This document shows positions 36,416 through 48,014 of a DNA stretch of 64,000 nucleotides, in pieces. The stretch covers positions 186,001 to 250,000 of the forward strand of contig NZ_BAABBQ010000001.1 in NCBI RefSeq assembly GCF_039538045.1, written 5' to 3'. The stretch comes from Sphingomonas swuensis (GTDB lineage Bacteria > Pseudomonadota > Alphaproteobacteria > Sphingomonadales > Sphingomonadaceae). The translations under genes and the position numbers were made by a program. The stretch's first letter is position 1. Each line of letters opens with the position of its first letter. Below the pieces are notes generated by a model. The model did not search any database, was not told where the DNA came from, and was given only the letters and a program-made list of their open reading frames with translations.

Positions 36416-37393
36416 ATGAGCCATCCGACCAGTCCCGACGCCGTCCCCGCTTCGCCCAGCGGCACCCGCATGTGGCTCTACAAGCGGCCATTCCGCCTCG
36501 GCCTCGACCACGAGTGCATGGTGCTGGTCGATGCCCGAACGACCGGGCTGTTCAGCTCGCTGTGGGTCGACGGAAGCTTCGTCGCGGAGGACGCTACTCC
36601 CGCGCATGGCGCCGAAGCGGTGCGCAACCACCGGCTTGCCGCCACCCTGCCCGACGGTCGCGTACTGGTGGTCGAGGCGGGCTACATCAGCATCGGGAGC
36701 GTGGGCATCGCAGCCCGGCTCGACGGAGCGCTGGTCCATGAAAGCCATCCCGGCCGCCGGATCGCCTTCCCCGAGCGCTTCGCCAAGGCGCTGACCGACC
36801 GCAACCAGGCGGGGCAGGCGGCCTATGATCCCGGCAAGCTGGCCCGCAACAAGGTGCCGATCGCGGTCGACATCGCCACCGGCATCCTGTTCTTCGTCGT
36901 CGCCAAGCTGACCGACCTCAAGACCGCCGCGCTGGTCGGGGCGGCGGTCGGCCTGTCGCTGGTGGTGATTCAGCGCTTCGTCAGGGTCGACCTCGTCGGC
37001 GGGATGATGCTGTTCGGCGTGTTCATGCTACTGCTTTCGGCAGGCTTCGCGATCGCCTTCGACGACGAGGAGATCATCAAGCAGCGCTCGACCATCATCG
37101 GGCTGATCGGAGCGGGCTGCTTCCTGTTCGACGGGCTTGTGCTGAATGGCCGGAAGCTCGGCGCCGGGGTCAACCGCTACCTTGCCTTCACCGACGTGGA
37201 CGAGCGCCGGCTGGCGATCGCCATGGGGCTGGTCGCGGCGGCGATGGCGGGCGGCAACTGGGTGGCGGTCAAGCTGCTCTCGACCGACGCCTGGCTGTTC
37301 TACACCACCTTCCTCGATCTTCCGCTGAGCATGGGACTGGTGATCTGGGCGATGCACTGGGCGCGCTCCGGGCGGCCTGCCGTCACCGCCTGA
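36416..37393 (+). CDS. YciB/IspZ-like membrane protein with extra N-terminal domain
   Basis: 325 residues. Residues 1-135 form a soluble beta-rich domain of unknown type; the C-terminal half has 5-6 transmembrane helices with [20 protein letters not shown] and [20 protein letters not shown], close to the pattern of the YciB/IspZ inner-membrane septation family (DEEFIKxKPTI-like). YciB affects cell-envelope and septum integrity. The added N-terminal domain is unusual for that family. The recF start codon follows its stop after one base, so both are probably translated from the same mRNA. Confidence 0.7.
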   Translation: MSHPTSPDAVPASPSGTRMWLYKRPFRLGLDHECMVLVDARTTGLFSSLWVDGSFVAEDATPAHGAEAVRNHRLAATLPDGRVLVVEAGYISIGSVGIAARLDGALVHESHPGRRIAFPERFAKALTDRNQAGQAAYDPGKLARNKVPIAVDIATGILFFVVAKLTDLKTAALVGAAVGLSLVVIQRFVRVDLVGGMMLFGVFMLLLSAGFAIAFDDEEIIKQRSTIIGLIGAGCFLFDGLVLNGRKLGAGVNRYLAFTDVDERRLAIAMGLVAAAMAGGNWVAVKLLSTDAWLFYTTFLDLPLSMGLVIWAMHWARSGRPAVTA

Positions 37394-37394
37394 G

Positions 37395-38507
37395 GTGCTC
37401 GCCCGGCTGACCCTGACCGACTTTCGCAACCATGCCGGGCTCGAGCTCCGGCCCGGGCCGGGGTTCGTCTGCCTCCACGGCGAGAATGGCGCGGGCAAGA
37501 CCAACATCCTCGAGGCGGTGTCGATGCTCGCCCCGGGGCGAGGCCTGCGCGGAAGCGCGCTCGGCGAGATGGCGCGGAGCGACGGGCCGGGCGGATGGGG
37601 CGTGAGCGCCGAGCTTCTCCCCTCCCGCTCGCGGGAAGGGTTGGGCGATAGCGACATGCCCTCTCTCCAACCCCTTCCCGCAAGCGAGAAGGGGAGTGTC
37701 ATCGGCACCGGCACGCTGGCCACCGCGCCCGAGCGGCGGGTCGTCCGGATCAACTCGGCGGCGGCGGCGGTGAACAGCCTCGCCGAGTGGCTGGCGGTGG
37801 TCTGGCTGACCCCGGCGATGGACCGGCTTTTCACCGGGCCGGCAAGCGACCGTCGTCGCTTCCTCGACCGGCTGGTGCTGGCGCTCGAGCCCGGGCACGC
37901 CCACCATGCCGCCCGCTACGATGCCGCGATGCGCGCCCGCAACAAGCTGCTGGCCGAGCCCGAGGGCGCCGATCCGCAGTGGCTGGCGGCGCTCGAGACC
38001 GGGATGGCCGAGCATGGCGAGGAGCTCGCCGCGGCGCGTGGCCGGACGGTGGCGGGGCTGGCCGAGCGGCTGGTCGCGACCCCCGACGACCGCTTCGCAA
38101 AGGCGACGATCGCGCTCGACGGCGGCGAGGGCCGCGACCTTGCCGCGACGCTCCGGGCCAATCGCGGGCGTGACGCGGCGGCCGGGCGGGCGACCGAGGG
38201 GCCGCACCGGCAGGATCTGCTGGTGACCCACGCCGCCAAGGCCCAGCCCGCGGCGCGCTGCTCGACCGGGGAGCAGAAGGCGCTGCTTCTCGGCCTCGTC
38301 CTCGCCCACGCCGATCTCGTTGCCGCGCGCCGCGGAGCGCCGCCCTTGCTGCTGCTCGACGAGGTCGCGGCGCATCTCGATCCCGGCCGCCGCGCCGCAC
38401 TGTTCGAGCGGCTCGAGGGGCGCGGGCAGGTGTGGATGACGGCGACCGAGGCGGCGCTGTTCGAGGGGGTCGGAGACGCGACCATGGTGCACGTCGGCCG
38501 GGCCTGA
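37395..38507 (+). CDS. recF: DNA replication/repair protein RecF
   Basis: 370 residues, starting at GTG 37395. Walker [10 protein letters not shown] (about residues 30-38), signature [17 protein letters not shown], and Walker [13 protein letters not shown] are all present, so the SMC-like ATPase looks functional. RecF loads RecA at gaps. Between residues about 75 and 102 (P-S-R-S-R-E...SEKGS) there is extra sequence encoded by a palindromic element (37617-37696) that interrupts an otherwise continuous family alignment (VSAEL ... IGTG). It lies downstream of a YciB-like gene. Confidence 0.95.
   Translation: MLARLTLTDFRNHAGLELRPGPGFVCLHGENGAGKTNILEAVSMLAPGRGLRGSALGEMARSDGPGGWGVSAELLPSRSREGLGDSDMPSLQPLPASEKGSVIGTGTLATAPERRVVRINSAAAAVNSLAEWLAVVWLTPAMDRLFTGPASDRRRFLDRLVLALEPGHAHHAARYDAAMRARNKLLAEPEGADPQWLAALETGMAEHGEELAAARGRTVAGLAERLVATPDDRFAKATIALDGGEGRDLAATLRANRGRDAAAGRATEGPHRQDLLVTHAAKAQPAARCSTGEQKALLLGLVLAHADLVAARRGAPPLLLLDEVAAHLDPGRRAALFERLEGRGQVWMTATEAALFEGVGDATMVHVGRA
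37617..37696. repeat. palindromic element inserted in frame within recF
   Basis: About 28-bp arms (37617-37644, 37667-37696) form a long inverted repeat with few mismatches (CTCCCCTCCCGCTCGCGGGA on the left, TCCCGCAAGCGAGAAGGGGA on the right) around a 22-base spacer. The element is fully open in the recF frame and encodes about 28 residues. It resembles intergenic GC-rich palindromes of Sphingomonadales (compare 18677-18808). Confidence 0.8.
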
Positions 38508-38698
38508 GTGGACAAGAGCGGGGTCTTCACCTATATGGCCCGCAGCGAGACGCCACAAAGCGGCGTGATCGGCAGCCTTCGGGCGCCGGCCCGCGTCTCG
38601 GTTCACCCAATAAGTTCTCCACGTCACGCGGGGTTCTTGAGCAACCCAGCTCCTGACCGCGGTCCTTCGCGGTCGGGCGCACCACGTTGGATATACAG

Positions 38699-40240
38699 AT
38701 GAATTTCGAACAACTCGGGCTTTCGACGCCCCTTCTCAACGCGCTTGCCGCGAAGAATTACACCGTTCCCTCGCCGATCCAGGCGCAGGCCATTCCCTAC
38801 GTCCTCGACGGACGCGACCTGCTCGGCATCGCCCAGACCGGCACCGGCAAGACCGCGGCCTTCATGGCGCCTTCGCTGCAGCGGCTCGCCGCCAATCGTC
38901 CGGCCTTCCTCAAGCCGGGCCAGATCCGCATGCTGGTGCTCGCCCCGACGCGTGAGCTCGCAAGCCAGATCGCCGCAAACGCCGAGGCCTATGGCGCTCA
39001 GCTCAAGACCACCGTCGGCGTGATCTTCGGCGGCGTTGCCAACGCCAAGAGCCTTCGCACCGTTCAGCGCGGCCTCGACGTGCTGGTCGCGACCCCCGGC
39101 CGCCTGCTCGATCTCGTAGACCAGCGCGCGATCAACCTTCGCGAGCTCGAGATCCTGGTGCTCGACGAGGCCGACCAGATGCTCGACCTCGGCTTCATCC
39201 ACGCGCTCCGCAAGATCGTGAAGATCATCCCGGCCAAGCGCCAGACGCTGTTCTTCTCGGCGACCATGCCGAAGACGATCAAGCAGCTCGCCGACGAATA
39301 TCTGAAGAACCCGGCCGAGGTCGCGGTGACCCCGGTCGCCACCACCGCCGAGCGGGTCGAGCAGCGGGTCACCTTCGTCAACCAGGCCGAGAAGACCGCG
39401 CTCCTCACCCTGTTCTTCCAGAACGGCAAGGACGTCGAGCGGACTCTGGTGTTCAGCCGGACCAAGCATGGCGCCGACAAGATCGTCCGGATGCTCGGCG
39501 CCTCGGGGATCGCCGCCAACGCGATCCACGGCAACAAGAGCCAGCCGCAGCGCGAGAAGGCGCTCGAAGCGTTCCGCGACGGCAGCGTCCCGATCCTGGT
39601 CGCGACCGACATCGCGGCGCGCGGGATCGACATCCCGGGCGTCAGCCACGTCGTCAATTACGACCTGCCGAACGTGCCCGAGCAATATGTCCACCGGATC
39701 GGCCGCACCGCGCGCGCCGGGGCGGACGGGATCGCGATCGGCTACTGCGACCGCGAGGAGCGGCCCTACCTCAAGGACATCGAGAAGCTGACCCGCCAGA
39801 AGCTGACCGAGGAAGCGCTTCCGCAGGGCTTCATGCAGGCCGTCGAGGCGCTGAAGCGCCTCAAGCCCGAACCCAAGCGCGAGCCGCAGCAGAACCAGCG
39901 CAACCGCCGCAACGAGAGTGGCGCCCGGGGCCATCCGCGCGACCCGCAGCGCTACGGCCTGCCGCGCAATGATCCGCGCGCCGACATGCCCGAGGATCGC
40001 AGCGGTCCGCGCGAGGGCGGTCGCTCGATGCGCGGCGTTCCCGGTGCGAGCCGCGGCCCGGTCGGCAATCCTGCGCGCCCGCAGGCGCCCTCGGGCGGCC
40101 AGCAGCAGCAGCGACACGGCGGGCAGCGTCCGGCCGGTGGTGCGAGCGGTGGTGCTGGCGGCGGCCGTCCGGGTGGCGGCCAGCGTCGCCGCGGTCCCGG
40201 CAACGGCGGCGGTAACGGCGGTCAGCGCCGCGCCGGCTAA
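38699..40240 (+). CDS. DEAD-box RNA helicase, RhlE-like
   Basis: 513 residues. Q motif region (FEQLGLSTPLLNAL, PSPIQAQAIP), motif I AQTGTGKTAA, Ia PTRELA, II DEAD, III SAT, and VI HRIGRTARAG are intact. The C terminus from about residue 390 is Gly/Arg/Gln-rich (GGQQQQRHGG), as in RhlE-type enzymes that bind RNA broadly. Probably helps ribosome assembly or mRNA turnover, often in the cold. Start ATG 38699 matches the family N terminus; a TTG at 38687 is also possible, and neither has a clear ribosome binding site. Upstream (38508-38698) is a 190-base leader with a small GACCGC...GCGGTC hairpin and no gene. Confidence 0.93.
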   Translation: MNFEQLGLSTPLLNALAAKNYTVPSPIQAQAIPYVLDGRDLLGIAQTGTGKTAAFMAPSLQRLAANRPAFLKPGQIRMLVLAPTRELASQIAANAEAYGAQLKTTVGVIFGGVANAKSLRTVQRGLDVLVATPGRLLDLVDQRAINLRELEILVLDEADQMLDLGFIHALRKIVKIIPAKRQTLFFSATMPKTIKQLADEYLKNPAEVAVTPVATTAERVEQRVTFVNQAEKTALLTLFFQNGKDVERTLVFSRTKHGADKIVRMLGASGIAANAIHGNKSQPQREKALEAFRDGSVPILVATDIAARGIDIPGVSHVVNYDLPNVPEQYVHRIGRTARAGADGIAIGYCDREERPYLKDIEKLTRQKLTEEALPQGFMQAVEALKRLKPEPKREPQQNQRNRRNESGARGHPRDPQRYGLPRNDPRADMPEDRSGPREGGRSMRGVPGASRGPVGNPARPQAPSGGQQQQRHGGQRPAGGASGGAGGGRPGGGQRRRGPGNGGGNGGQRRAG

Positions 40241-40270
40241 GCCTCACCCATCGACGATGTTAACGGCCGG

Positions 40271-40296
40271 GGCCGGGATCTTCCAAGGTCCCGGCC
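40271..40296 (+). terminator. hairpin after the DEAD-box helicase gene
   Basis: Stem GGCCGGGATC / GGTCCCGGCC (one mismatch) with a 6-base loop, 30 bases after the stop, followed by CTCGTCGTTTCG. The stem is strong but the tail is poor in T, so it may be a factor-assisted terminator. Confidence 0.55.
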
Positions 40297-40349
40297 CTCG
40301 TCGTTTCGGCCGGGGCTGCCCTCACGCGCGCATACGCACGCGCACGTGA

Positions 40350-42887
<2,538 letters not shown>

Positions 42888-42923
42888 GGAACGGCTCTCC
42901 GGGCGAGCGCTTTAGGGATTCCA

Positions 42924-43694
42924 GTGAGCGCACCAATCGTCACCCTCGCGAGCTACAACATGCGAAAGGCGCTCGGCACCGACCGGCGCCGCGATCCGCA
43001 TCGCGTGCTCCACGTGCTCGAAGAGATCGGGGCGGACATCGTCGCGCTCCAGGAGGCCGATCGTCGGACGGGCGGGCGCGCCTCGGCGGTGCCGCACGAG
43101 CTGTTCGAGGCACATTCGCCCTATCGCCCGGTGCCGCTGGGCGTGAAGAACCGGCGCATGTTCGACGCGATGCCGACGGTCTCGGCGCGGGTCGACGAAT
43201 TCCTCAAGGTCGATACGCGCAACATCGGCTGGCACGGCAACGCGATCCTGGTGAAGAGCCATGTCGGCGTGCTCGACGTCGCCGCGCTGCAGCTTCCGAC
43301 GCTCGAGCCGCGTGGGGCGGTGCTGGCCGAGCTGCTGGTCGGCGACCGGCCGATCCGGGTGGTCGGGCTCCACCTCGACCTCAGCGGCCTGTGGCGCCGC
43401 CGGCAGATGCAGGCGATCCTCGCGGCGGTGCGAGCGCGCCCGCACAAGATGCCGACGGTGCTGATGGGCGACACCAACGAGTGGCGTGCCGCGGCGGGCT
43501 GCCTGAGGGACCTCGACGGCGATTTCCGCATCGCCCCGACGGGTCCGAGCTTCCATGCCCGGCGGCCGGTGGCGGTGCTCGACCGAATCATCGTCGACAA
43601 GGAGCTGCGGATCGAGGCGGCCGGGGTGCACCACAGTGCCCATGCCCGGCTTGCCAGCGACCATCTGCCGATCTGGGCGAGGGTCGGCTTCTAG
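42924..43694 (+). CDS. endonuclease/exonuclease/phosphatase family protein
   Basis: 256 residues. EEP-fold signatures: LASYNMRKA at the start, IVALQEAD (metal-binding Glu), GLHLDLSG, LMGDTNEWR and the C-terminal SDHLPIWARV catalytic Asp-His. The fold covers DNA repair nucleases, sphingomyelinases and phospholipases; this one has no signal peptide, so an intracellular nuclease or phosphatase is likely. The start is GTG 42924 with AGGGA upstream. Its stop codon overlaps that of convergent rpoN as CTAG. Confidence 0.88.
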   Translation: MSAPIVTLASYNMRKALGTDRRRDPHRVLHVLEEIGADIVALQEADRRTGGRASAVPHELFEAHSPYRPVPLGVKNRRMFDAMPTVSARVDEFLKVDTRNIGWHGNAILVKSHVGVLDVAALQLPTLEPRGAVLAELLVGDRPIRVVGLHLDLSGLWRRRQMQAILAAVRARPHKMPTVLMGDTNEWRAAAGCLRDLDGDFRIAPTGPSFHARRPVAVLDRIIVDKELRIEAAGVHHSAHARLASDHLPIWARVGF

Positions 43695-45121
43695 GCGGCC
43701 TTGCCCTGGATCGCGCGCTGGCGTCGGCGCTGGACACTGGAGCCGATCCCCATCGCCTCGCGATACTTGGCGACGGTTCGCCGGGCGAGCACGAAGCCCT
43801 GCTCCTTGAGCAGGTCGACCAATGCGTCGTCGCTCAGAACCTCGGTCTCGGCCGCGACCAGCTTGCCGATCGCCGCCTTGACCGCCTCCGCCGACGCGCC
43901 CTCGCCATCGTCCGCGGCGACTCCGCTCGAGAAGAAGTAGCGCAGCTCGAAGAGGCCATGCTCGCACAGCAGGGTCTTGGCCGAGGCGACCCGGCTGACG
44001 GTGCTCTCGTGCATCTCGACCGCCTCGGCGACGCGGGTCATGGTAAGGGGGCGAAGGGCGCGCACCCCCTCGCGGAAGAAGCCTTCCTGGTGGGTGATGA
44101 TCTCGCCGACGATCCGGACGATGGTGCGGGCGCGCTGGTCGAGCGCGCGGACCAGCCAGGACGCGCTCTGATAATGTTCGGACAGCCAGGCCCGGCTGCG
44201 CTTGTCCTTGGCCGAGGCCTTGAGCTCGGCATGGTAGCGGCGGTTGACCAGCACGCGGGGCAGGGTGGCGGGATTGAGTTCGACCGCAAAGCCGTTCGCC
44301 GTCCGGCGCACCAACACGTCGGGTTCGGCGGTGGTGGCGGGCTCGGGGGCGAAGCGGCAGCCCGGCTTGGGGTCATAGGCGCGAAGTTCGCGCACCATGT
44401 CGGCAAGGTCTTCGTCGTCGACCCCGCAGATCCGCTTCAAGGCGGCCATCTGCCCGCGGGCGAGGAGGTCGAGGTTGCTGATGAGCCGCGCCATCGCGGG
44501 ATCGTAGCGGTCGGCGGCCCGGGCCTGCAGGGCGAGGCATTCGGACAGGTCGCGCGCTCCGACACCCGGCGGGTCACAGGCCTGGACCAGCCGGAGCCCG
44601 GCCTGGACGTCCTTGAGGGGCAGCTCGAGCGCTTCGCCGATGTCCTTGAGCGAGGTGGTCAGCCAGCCGGTCTCCTCGAGCTCGTGGACGATCGCCTCGG
44701 CCGCTCGCCCCGCCGCGCCGCCAGCGCCGTGCAATTGCCCCATGAGATGCTCGCAGAGCGCGGTCTCGCAGGAAGACAGCCGGTCGAAGTCGAAACCCTC
44801 GTCGTCGGAGCCGCCGATCTCGTATGAAGCGTCGGTCTCGGCCGCGGCCTCGGTCCAGTCGCGATCGAGCGCCTCGTCGCCCTTGCCGCCGAGCTGGTCG
44901 GCGCCCTTAGGCTCGGCTGCCTCGTCGCCGAACTCGACATCCTCGCGGATCACGACGTCGCCGGTGCCGGCCTCGAGCAGGGGATTGCGGGCGAGCTCCT
45001 CGGCGATCGCCGCCTCGACTTCGAGATTGGTCAGCTGGAGCAGCTTGATCGCCTGCTGCAGCTGCTGGCTCATCACCAGCGACTGGGCTGCGCGGAGCTG
45101 AAGTCCCGGACCCAATCCCAT
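43691..45121 (-). CDS. rpoN: RNA polymerase sigma-54 factor
   Basis: 476 residues with the three sigma-54 regions: Gln/Leu-rich region I (SLVMSQQLQQAIKLLQL) binding activators, an acidic region II, and region III with the core-binding domain and the RpoN box ARRTVAKYREAMGI near the C terminus. Needs an enhancer-binding ATPase; none is in this window. ATG 45121 (MGLGPGLQL). It follows lptB on the same strand; the downstream hpf-ptsN pair common in other proteobacteria is missing here. Confidence 0.97.
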   Translation of the reverse strand: MGLGPGLQLRAAQSLVMSQQLQQAIKLLQLTNLEVEAAIAEELARNPLLEAGTGDVVIREDVEFGDEAAEPKGADQLGGKGDEALDRDWTEAAAETDASYEIGGSDDEGFDFDRLSSCETALCEHLMGQLHGAGGAAGRAAEAIVHELEETGWLTTSLKDIGEALELPLKDVQAGLRLVQACDPPGVGARDLSECLALQARAADRYDPAMARLISNLDLLARGQMAALKRICGVDDEDLADMVRELRAYDPKPGCRFAPEPATTAEPDVLVRRTANGFAVELNPATLPRVLVNRRYHAELKASAKDKRSRAWLSEHYQSASWLVRALDQRARTIVRIVGEIITHQEGFFREGVRALRPLTMTRVAEAVEMHESTVSRVASAKTLLCEHGLFELRYFFSSGVAADDGEGASAEAVKAAIGKLVAAETEVLSDDALVDLLKEQGFVLARRTVAKYREAMGIGSSVQRRRQRAIQGKAA

Positions 45122-45138
45122 GATGTCGCTCTACGCCC

Positions 45139-45915
45139 TTACAGTTCGAAACTCTCGCCGAGATACAGCCGGCGAACGTCCTGGTCCGCGACCAGTGCTT
45201 CCGGAGTCCCGGCGAACAGCACCTGTCCGTCGTAGATGATGCAGGCGCGGTCGACGATGTCCAGCGTTTCCCGCACATTATGGTCGGTGATGAGGACCCC
45301 GATGTCGCGGCCCTTCAGTTCCTTCACGAGGTCGCGGATGTCGCCGATCGAGATCGGATCGATGCCGGCGAAAGGCTCGTCGAGGAGCATGATCTTGGGG
45401 TCGGCGGCGAGCGCCCGGGCGATCTCGCAGCGACGCCGCTCGCCACCCGACAGCGCCATGGCGGGCGACGCGCGAAGGCCGGTCAGTCCGAACTCGCCGA
45501 GCAGTTTCTCCAGCCGCGCGTGGCGCGCGTCGCGGTCAGGCTCGGCGACTTCGAGCACCGCCATGATGTTCTGCTCGACCGTCAGGCCGCGGAAGATGCT
45601 GGTTTCCTGCGGCAGATAGCCGAGGCCGAGGATCGCCCGGCGGTACATCGGAAGCCGGGTGATGTCGCGACCGTCGAGCATGATCCGCCCGGCGTCCGGC
45701 TTGACCAGCCCCATCACCGAATAGAAGCAGGTGGTCTTGCCGGCACCATTGGGGCCGAGCAGTCCGACGACCTCGCCGCGATGCACCTCGAGGCTGACGT
45801 CGTGCAGCACCTGGCGCTTGTCGTAGCTCTTGGCGAGGCTGCAGACGGCGAGGCCGCGCATGACATCGGTGCCGGAGCCGGGGCCCGGCCGTTCGATGCT
45901 GCTGGCCTCGTTCAT
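45139..45915 (-). CDS. lptB: LPS export ABC transporter ATP-binding protein LptB
   Basis: 258 residues: Walker A GPNGAGKTT, Q-loop, signature LSGGERRRCEIARAL, Walker B IMLLDEPFAGIDP and the H-loop in LITDHNVRET. It powers LptFG in extracting LPS from the inner membrane. LptF/G genes are not in the window. It starts 6 bases after lptA and is followed by rpoN, the usual order. Confidence 0.98.
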   Translation of the reverse strand: MNEASSIERPGPGSGTDVMRGLAVCSLAKSYDKRQVLHDVSLEVHRGEVVGLLGPNGAGKTTCFYSVMGLVKPDAGRIMLDGRDITRLPMYRRAILGLGYLPQETSIFRGLTVEQNIMAVLEVAEPDRDARHARLEKLLGEFGLTGLRASPAMALSGGERRRCEIARALAADPKIMLLDEPFAGIDPISIGDIRDLVKELKGRDIGVLITDHNVRETLDIVDRACIIYDGQVLFAGTPEALVADQDVRRLYLGESFEL

Positions 45916-45920
45916 GGGTT

Positions 45921-46469
45921 TCAGCGGCCGCGCTGCGGAACGGTGAACCGCCCGCTGACCCGGCCGCCGCGCTCGCCGGCACCGACGGGGCCGCCATCGA
46001 CCACCGCCCGGCCGCTTTCGAGGTCGATCGTCAGCCGTCCGCCCGAAATGCTCGATTCGCCGCGCTCGAGCCGGACTCCGCCCACCAGCGTGATCAGCCG
46101 GCGGTTGATGTCGTAGACCCCGAACTGGCCACGCGCGGTCTCGGACGGCGAGCGCACCACCACGCCGCCGCTGGCATCGAGACGGTCGATCTCCAGCTTG
46201 CCGCTGTTGGTGTAGGCGAGGGTCAGCCGCTCGGCCGAGAGGCTGAGCTCGGCCTGGCGGACCTGGACGTTGCCGGCGAAGATCGCCCGGTCGGCCCGGT
46301 CCTGCACTTCGATCCGGTCGCTTTCGACATTGATCGGGGCATTGCTGTCATGCCCCTTCAATGCCGAGATCGGGCCGCCCTGGGTCTGCGCGATCGCGAC
46401 CCCGCCCACCGTCATGGTGGCGAGCGCGAGTGCTGCGGCGATGATGCGAGGAAACCCCATGCGGCTCAT
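45921..46469 (-). CDS. lptA: LPS transport periplasmic protein LptA
   Basis: 182 residues with a signal peptide (IIAAALALATMTVGGVAIA) and an OstA-type beta-jellyroll (INVESDRIEVQDRADRAIFAGNV, ASGGVVV, LVGGVRLERG). It forms the periplasmic bridge of the LPS machine. The start ATG 46469 overlaps the lptC stop (ATGA), supporting it over the ATG at 46460. A basic Gly/Arg tail ends the protein. Confidence 0.95.
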   Translation of the reverse strand: MSRMGFPRIIAAALALATMTVGGVAIAQTQGGPISALKGHDSNAPINVESDRIEVQDRADRAIFAGNVQVRQAELSLSAERLTLAYTNSGKLEIDRLDASGGVVVRSPSETARGQFGVYDINRRLITLVGGVRLERGESSISGGRLTIDLESGRAVVDGGPVGAGERGGRVSGRFTVPQRGR

Positions 46470-47191
46470 CTGACCGTCCCGGGGCTGATTTTCAACCGCG
46501 CACGCCCATCGAGCACCACAATCCGCTTCTCGAGGTCCGCGCGCATCCGGCCCGCCTGGAAGGTGCCGAGCTTGAGCTGGCCGCTCACTCCGCCGTTCAG
46601 CGCGACCTGCCGGGTGCCGAGATCCGCCGAGAGGCTGCTCGCATCGAAGGTTCCGGTCGGGAGCCGGCCGCTGATCCGCCCGGTGCTGCGGACCTGCCGC
46701 GCCTTGAGGTCGAGCAGCACGTCACGCGTCAGCAACTGCTCGCCCTCGGGGCCGCTTACCCGGACCGGTCCGCTGACCAGCACGCTCTGCTTGTCGAGGT
46801 CGTAGCGACCCTGCAGCGCCTGGATGGTCGCCGGCCCCTGGGCGAGGCCGAGCCTTGCGCGCATTCCCTGGACGTCGACTACCGGCACGTCGCTGGTCTG
46901 CTGGATCGCGCTGTTGGCGGTCAGTTCGAACGGCTGCCCCTTGTCGTCGGTCCCGGTGTAGCGGGCCGATTCGATCTTCATCCGCTCCTCGGCCCGGCTG
47001 ACGTCCTTCTTGTCGAGGATGAAGCTGACCTCGGCCTGCTTGGTCAGCGGGAGAGTCAGGAACACCGCGGCGACGACGCCGACGGCTGAGGGAAGGGCGA
47101 TCTTCAGCGTTCGCACGAACTTGTCGTGACGGCTTCCGGGCTCGGCCCATTGCTGGTTGCGTGTCCGCTGGATGTTGGCGGCTTCGCTCAT
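46466..47191 (-). CDS. lptC: LPS export protein LptC
   Basis: 241 residues: a charged N terminus, one transmembrane anchor at about 28-48 (IALPSAVGVVAAVFLTLPL), then a periplasmic LptC fold with VSFILDKKDVS, YTGTDDKGQPFEL and AIQQTSDVPVVD. It hands LPS from LptB2FG to LptA. Its start overlaps the rnd stop by one base; its stop overlaps lptA. Confidence 0.93.
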   Translation of the reverse strand: MSEAANIQRTRNQQWAEPGSRHDKFVRTLKIALPSAVGVVAAVFLTLPLTKQAEVSFILDKKDVSRAEERMKIESARYTGTDDKGQPFELTANSAIQQTSDVPVVDVQGMRARLGLAQGPATIQALQGRYDLDKQSVLVSGPVRVSGPEGEQLLTRDVLLDLKARQVRSTGRISGRLPTGTFDASSLSADLGTRQVALNGGVSGQLKLGTFQAGRMRADLEKRIVVLDGRARLKISPGTVR

Positions 47192-47811
47192 CAGCTGTGT
47201 GCGAAGATATCCTCTTCCGGCCAGCCGGCGAGATCGAGCTCGGCGCGGGCAGGAAGGAAGTCGAAGCAGGCCTGGGCGAGCGCGGTCCGCCCCTCGCGGG
47301 CAAGGCGAAGGTCGAGGCGCTCCTTCAGCGCATGGAGGTAGCGGACATCGCTCGCGGCATAGTCGCGCTGCGCGTCGTTAAGCTCGGGTCCGCCCCAGTC
47401 GCTGGTCTGCTGCTGCTTGTTGAGGTCGGTGCCGAGCAGCTCCTTGACCAGTTCCTTTAGGCCATGGCGGTCGGTGTAGGTGCGGATCAGCCGCGAGGCG
47501 GTGCGGGTGCAGTAGAGCGGCGCCGCCATGATCCCGAGGTAGTGGCGCATGATCGCGATGTCGAAGCGCGCGAAATGGTAGAGCTTGAGGCGGTCCGGAT
47601 CGCCCAGCAGCGCCTTGAGGTTGGGCGCGGCATAGTCGCTCCCGGGCGAGAATCGGACCAGATGCTCGTCGCCGCCACCGTCCGACAGCTGCACCAGGCA
47701 TAGCCGGTCGCGACCCGGGTGGAGCCCCATGGCTTCGGTGTCGACCGCGATCGGCCCCGGTGCAAACAGGTCGGTTCCGGGCAGGTCTTCTTCGTGGAAA
47801 TGAATGGCCAT
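47191..47811 (-). CDS. rnd: ribonuclease D-like 3'-5' exonuclease
   Basis: 206 residues, only the DEDD exonuclease domain: VDTEAMGL (first acidic pair), FARFDIAIM, and YAASDVRYLHAL (last Asp of DEDDy). HRDC domains of full RNase D (E. coli about 375 residues) are absent, as in alphaproteobacterial short forms. It trims RNA 3' ends. ATG 47811 begins the operon rnd-lptC-lptA-lptB, an order known across Alphaproteobacteria. Upstream, 47812-48014 is the divergent leader of the cold-shock gene. Confidence 0.93.
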   Translation of the reverse strand: MAIHFHEEDLPGTDLFAPGPIAVDTEAMGLHPGRDRLCLVQLSDGGGDEHLVRFSPGSDYAAPNLKALLGDPDRLKLYHFARFDIAIMRHYLGIMAAPLYCTRTASRLIRTYTDRHGLKELVKELLGTDLNKQQQTSDWGGPELNDAQRDYAASDVRYLHALKERLDLRLAREGRTALAQACFDFLPARAELDLAGWPEEDIFAHS

Positions 47812-48014
47812 GGTGTCAGCGAAGGTCCTTAAGCTCGCGCCCGCTTAACCGGTCCTGACCTTGCAGGCGAGACAAACGGCTAGTGAGTGCCGGTTTTTTC
47901 CTGTAAGGTCCGCAACGGAAGCATGTCCGCAAGGCCATGTTCGTGACCGGTTGCGCCGTTGAGCCCAGCGCGTTGGTTTGAAGAGAATCAGGGTTCGAGG
48001 AAGTTTGCACGGGC

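Noticed and set aside
47880..47910. Possible terminator or RNA gene in the cold-shock leader
   Set aside because: The CGGC/GCCG stem is only four bases and no stable structure could be argued by eye.
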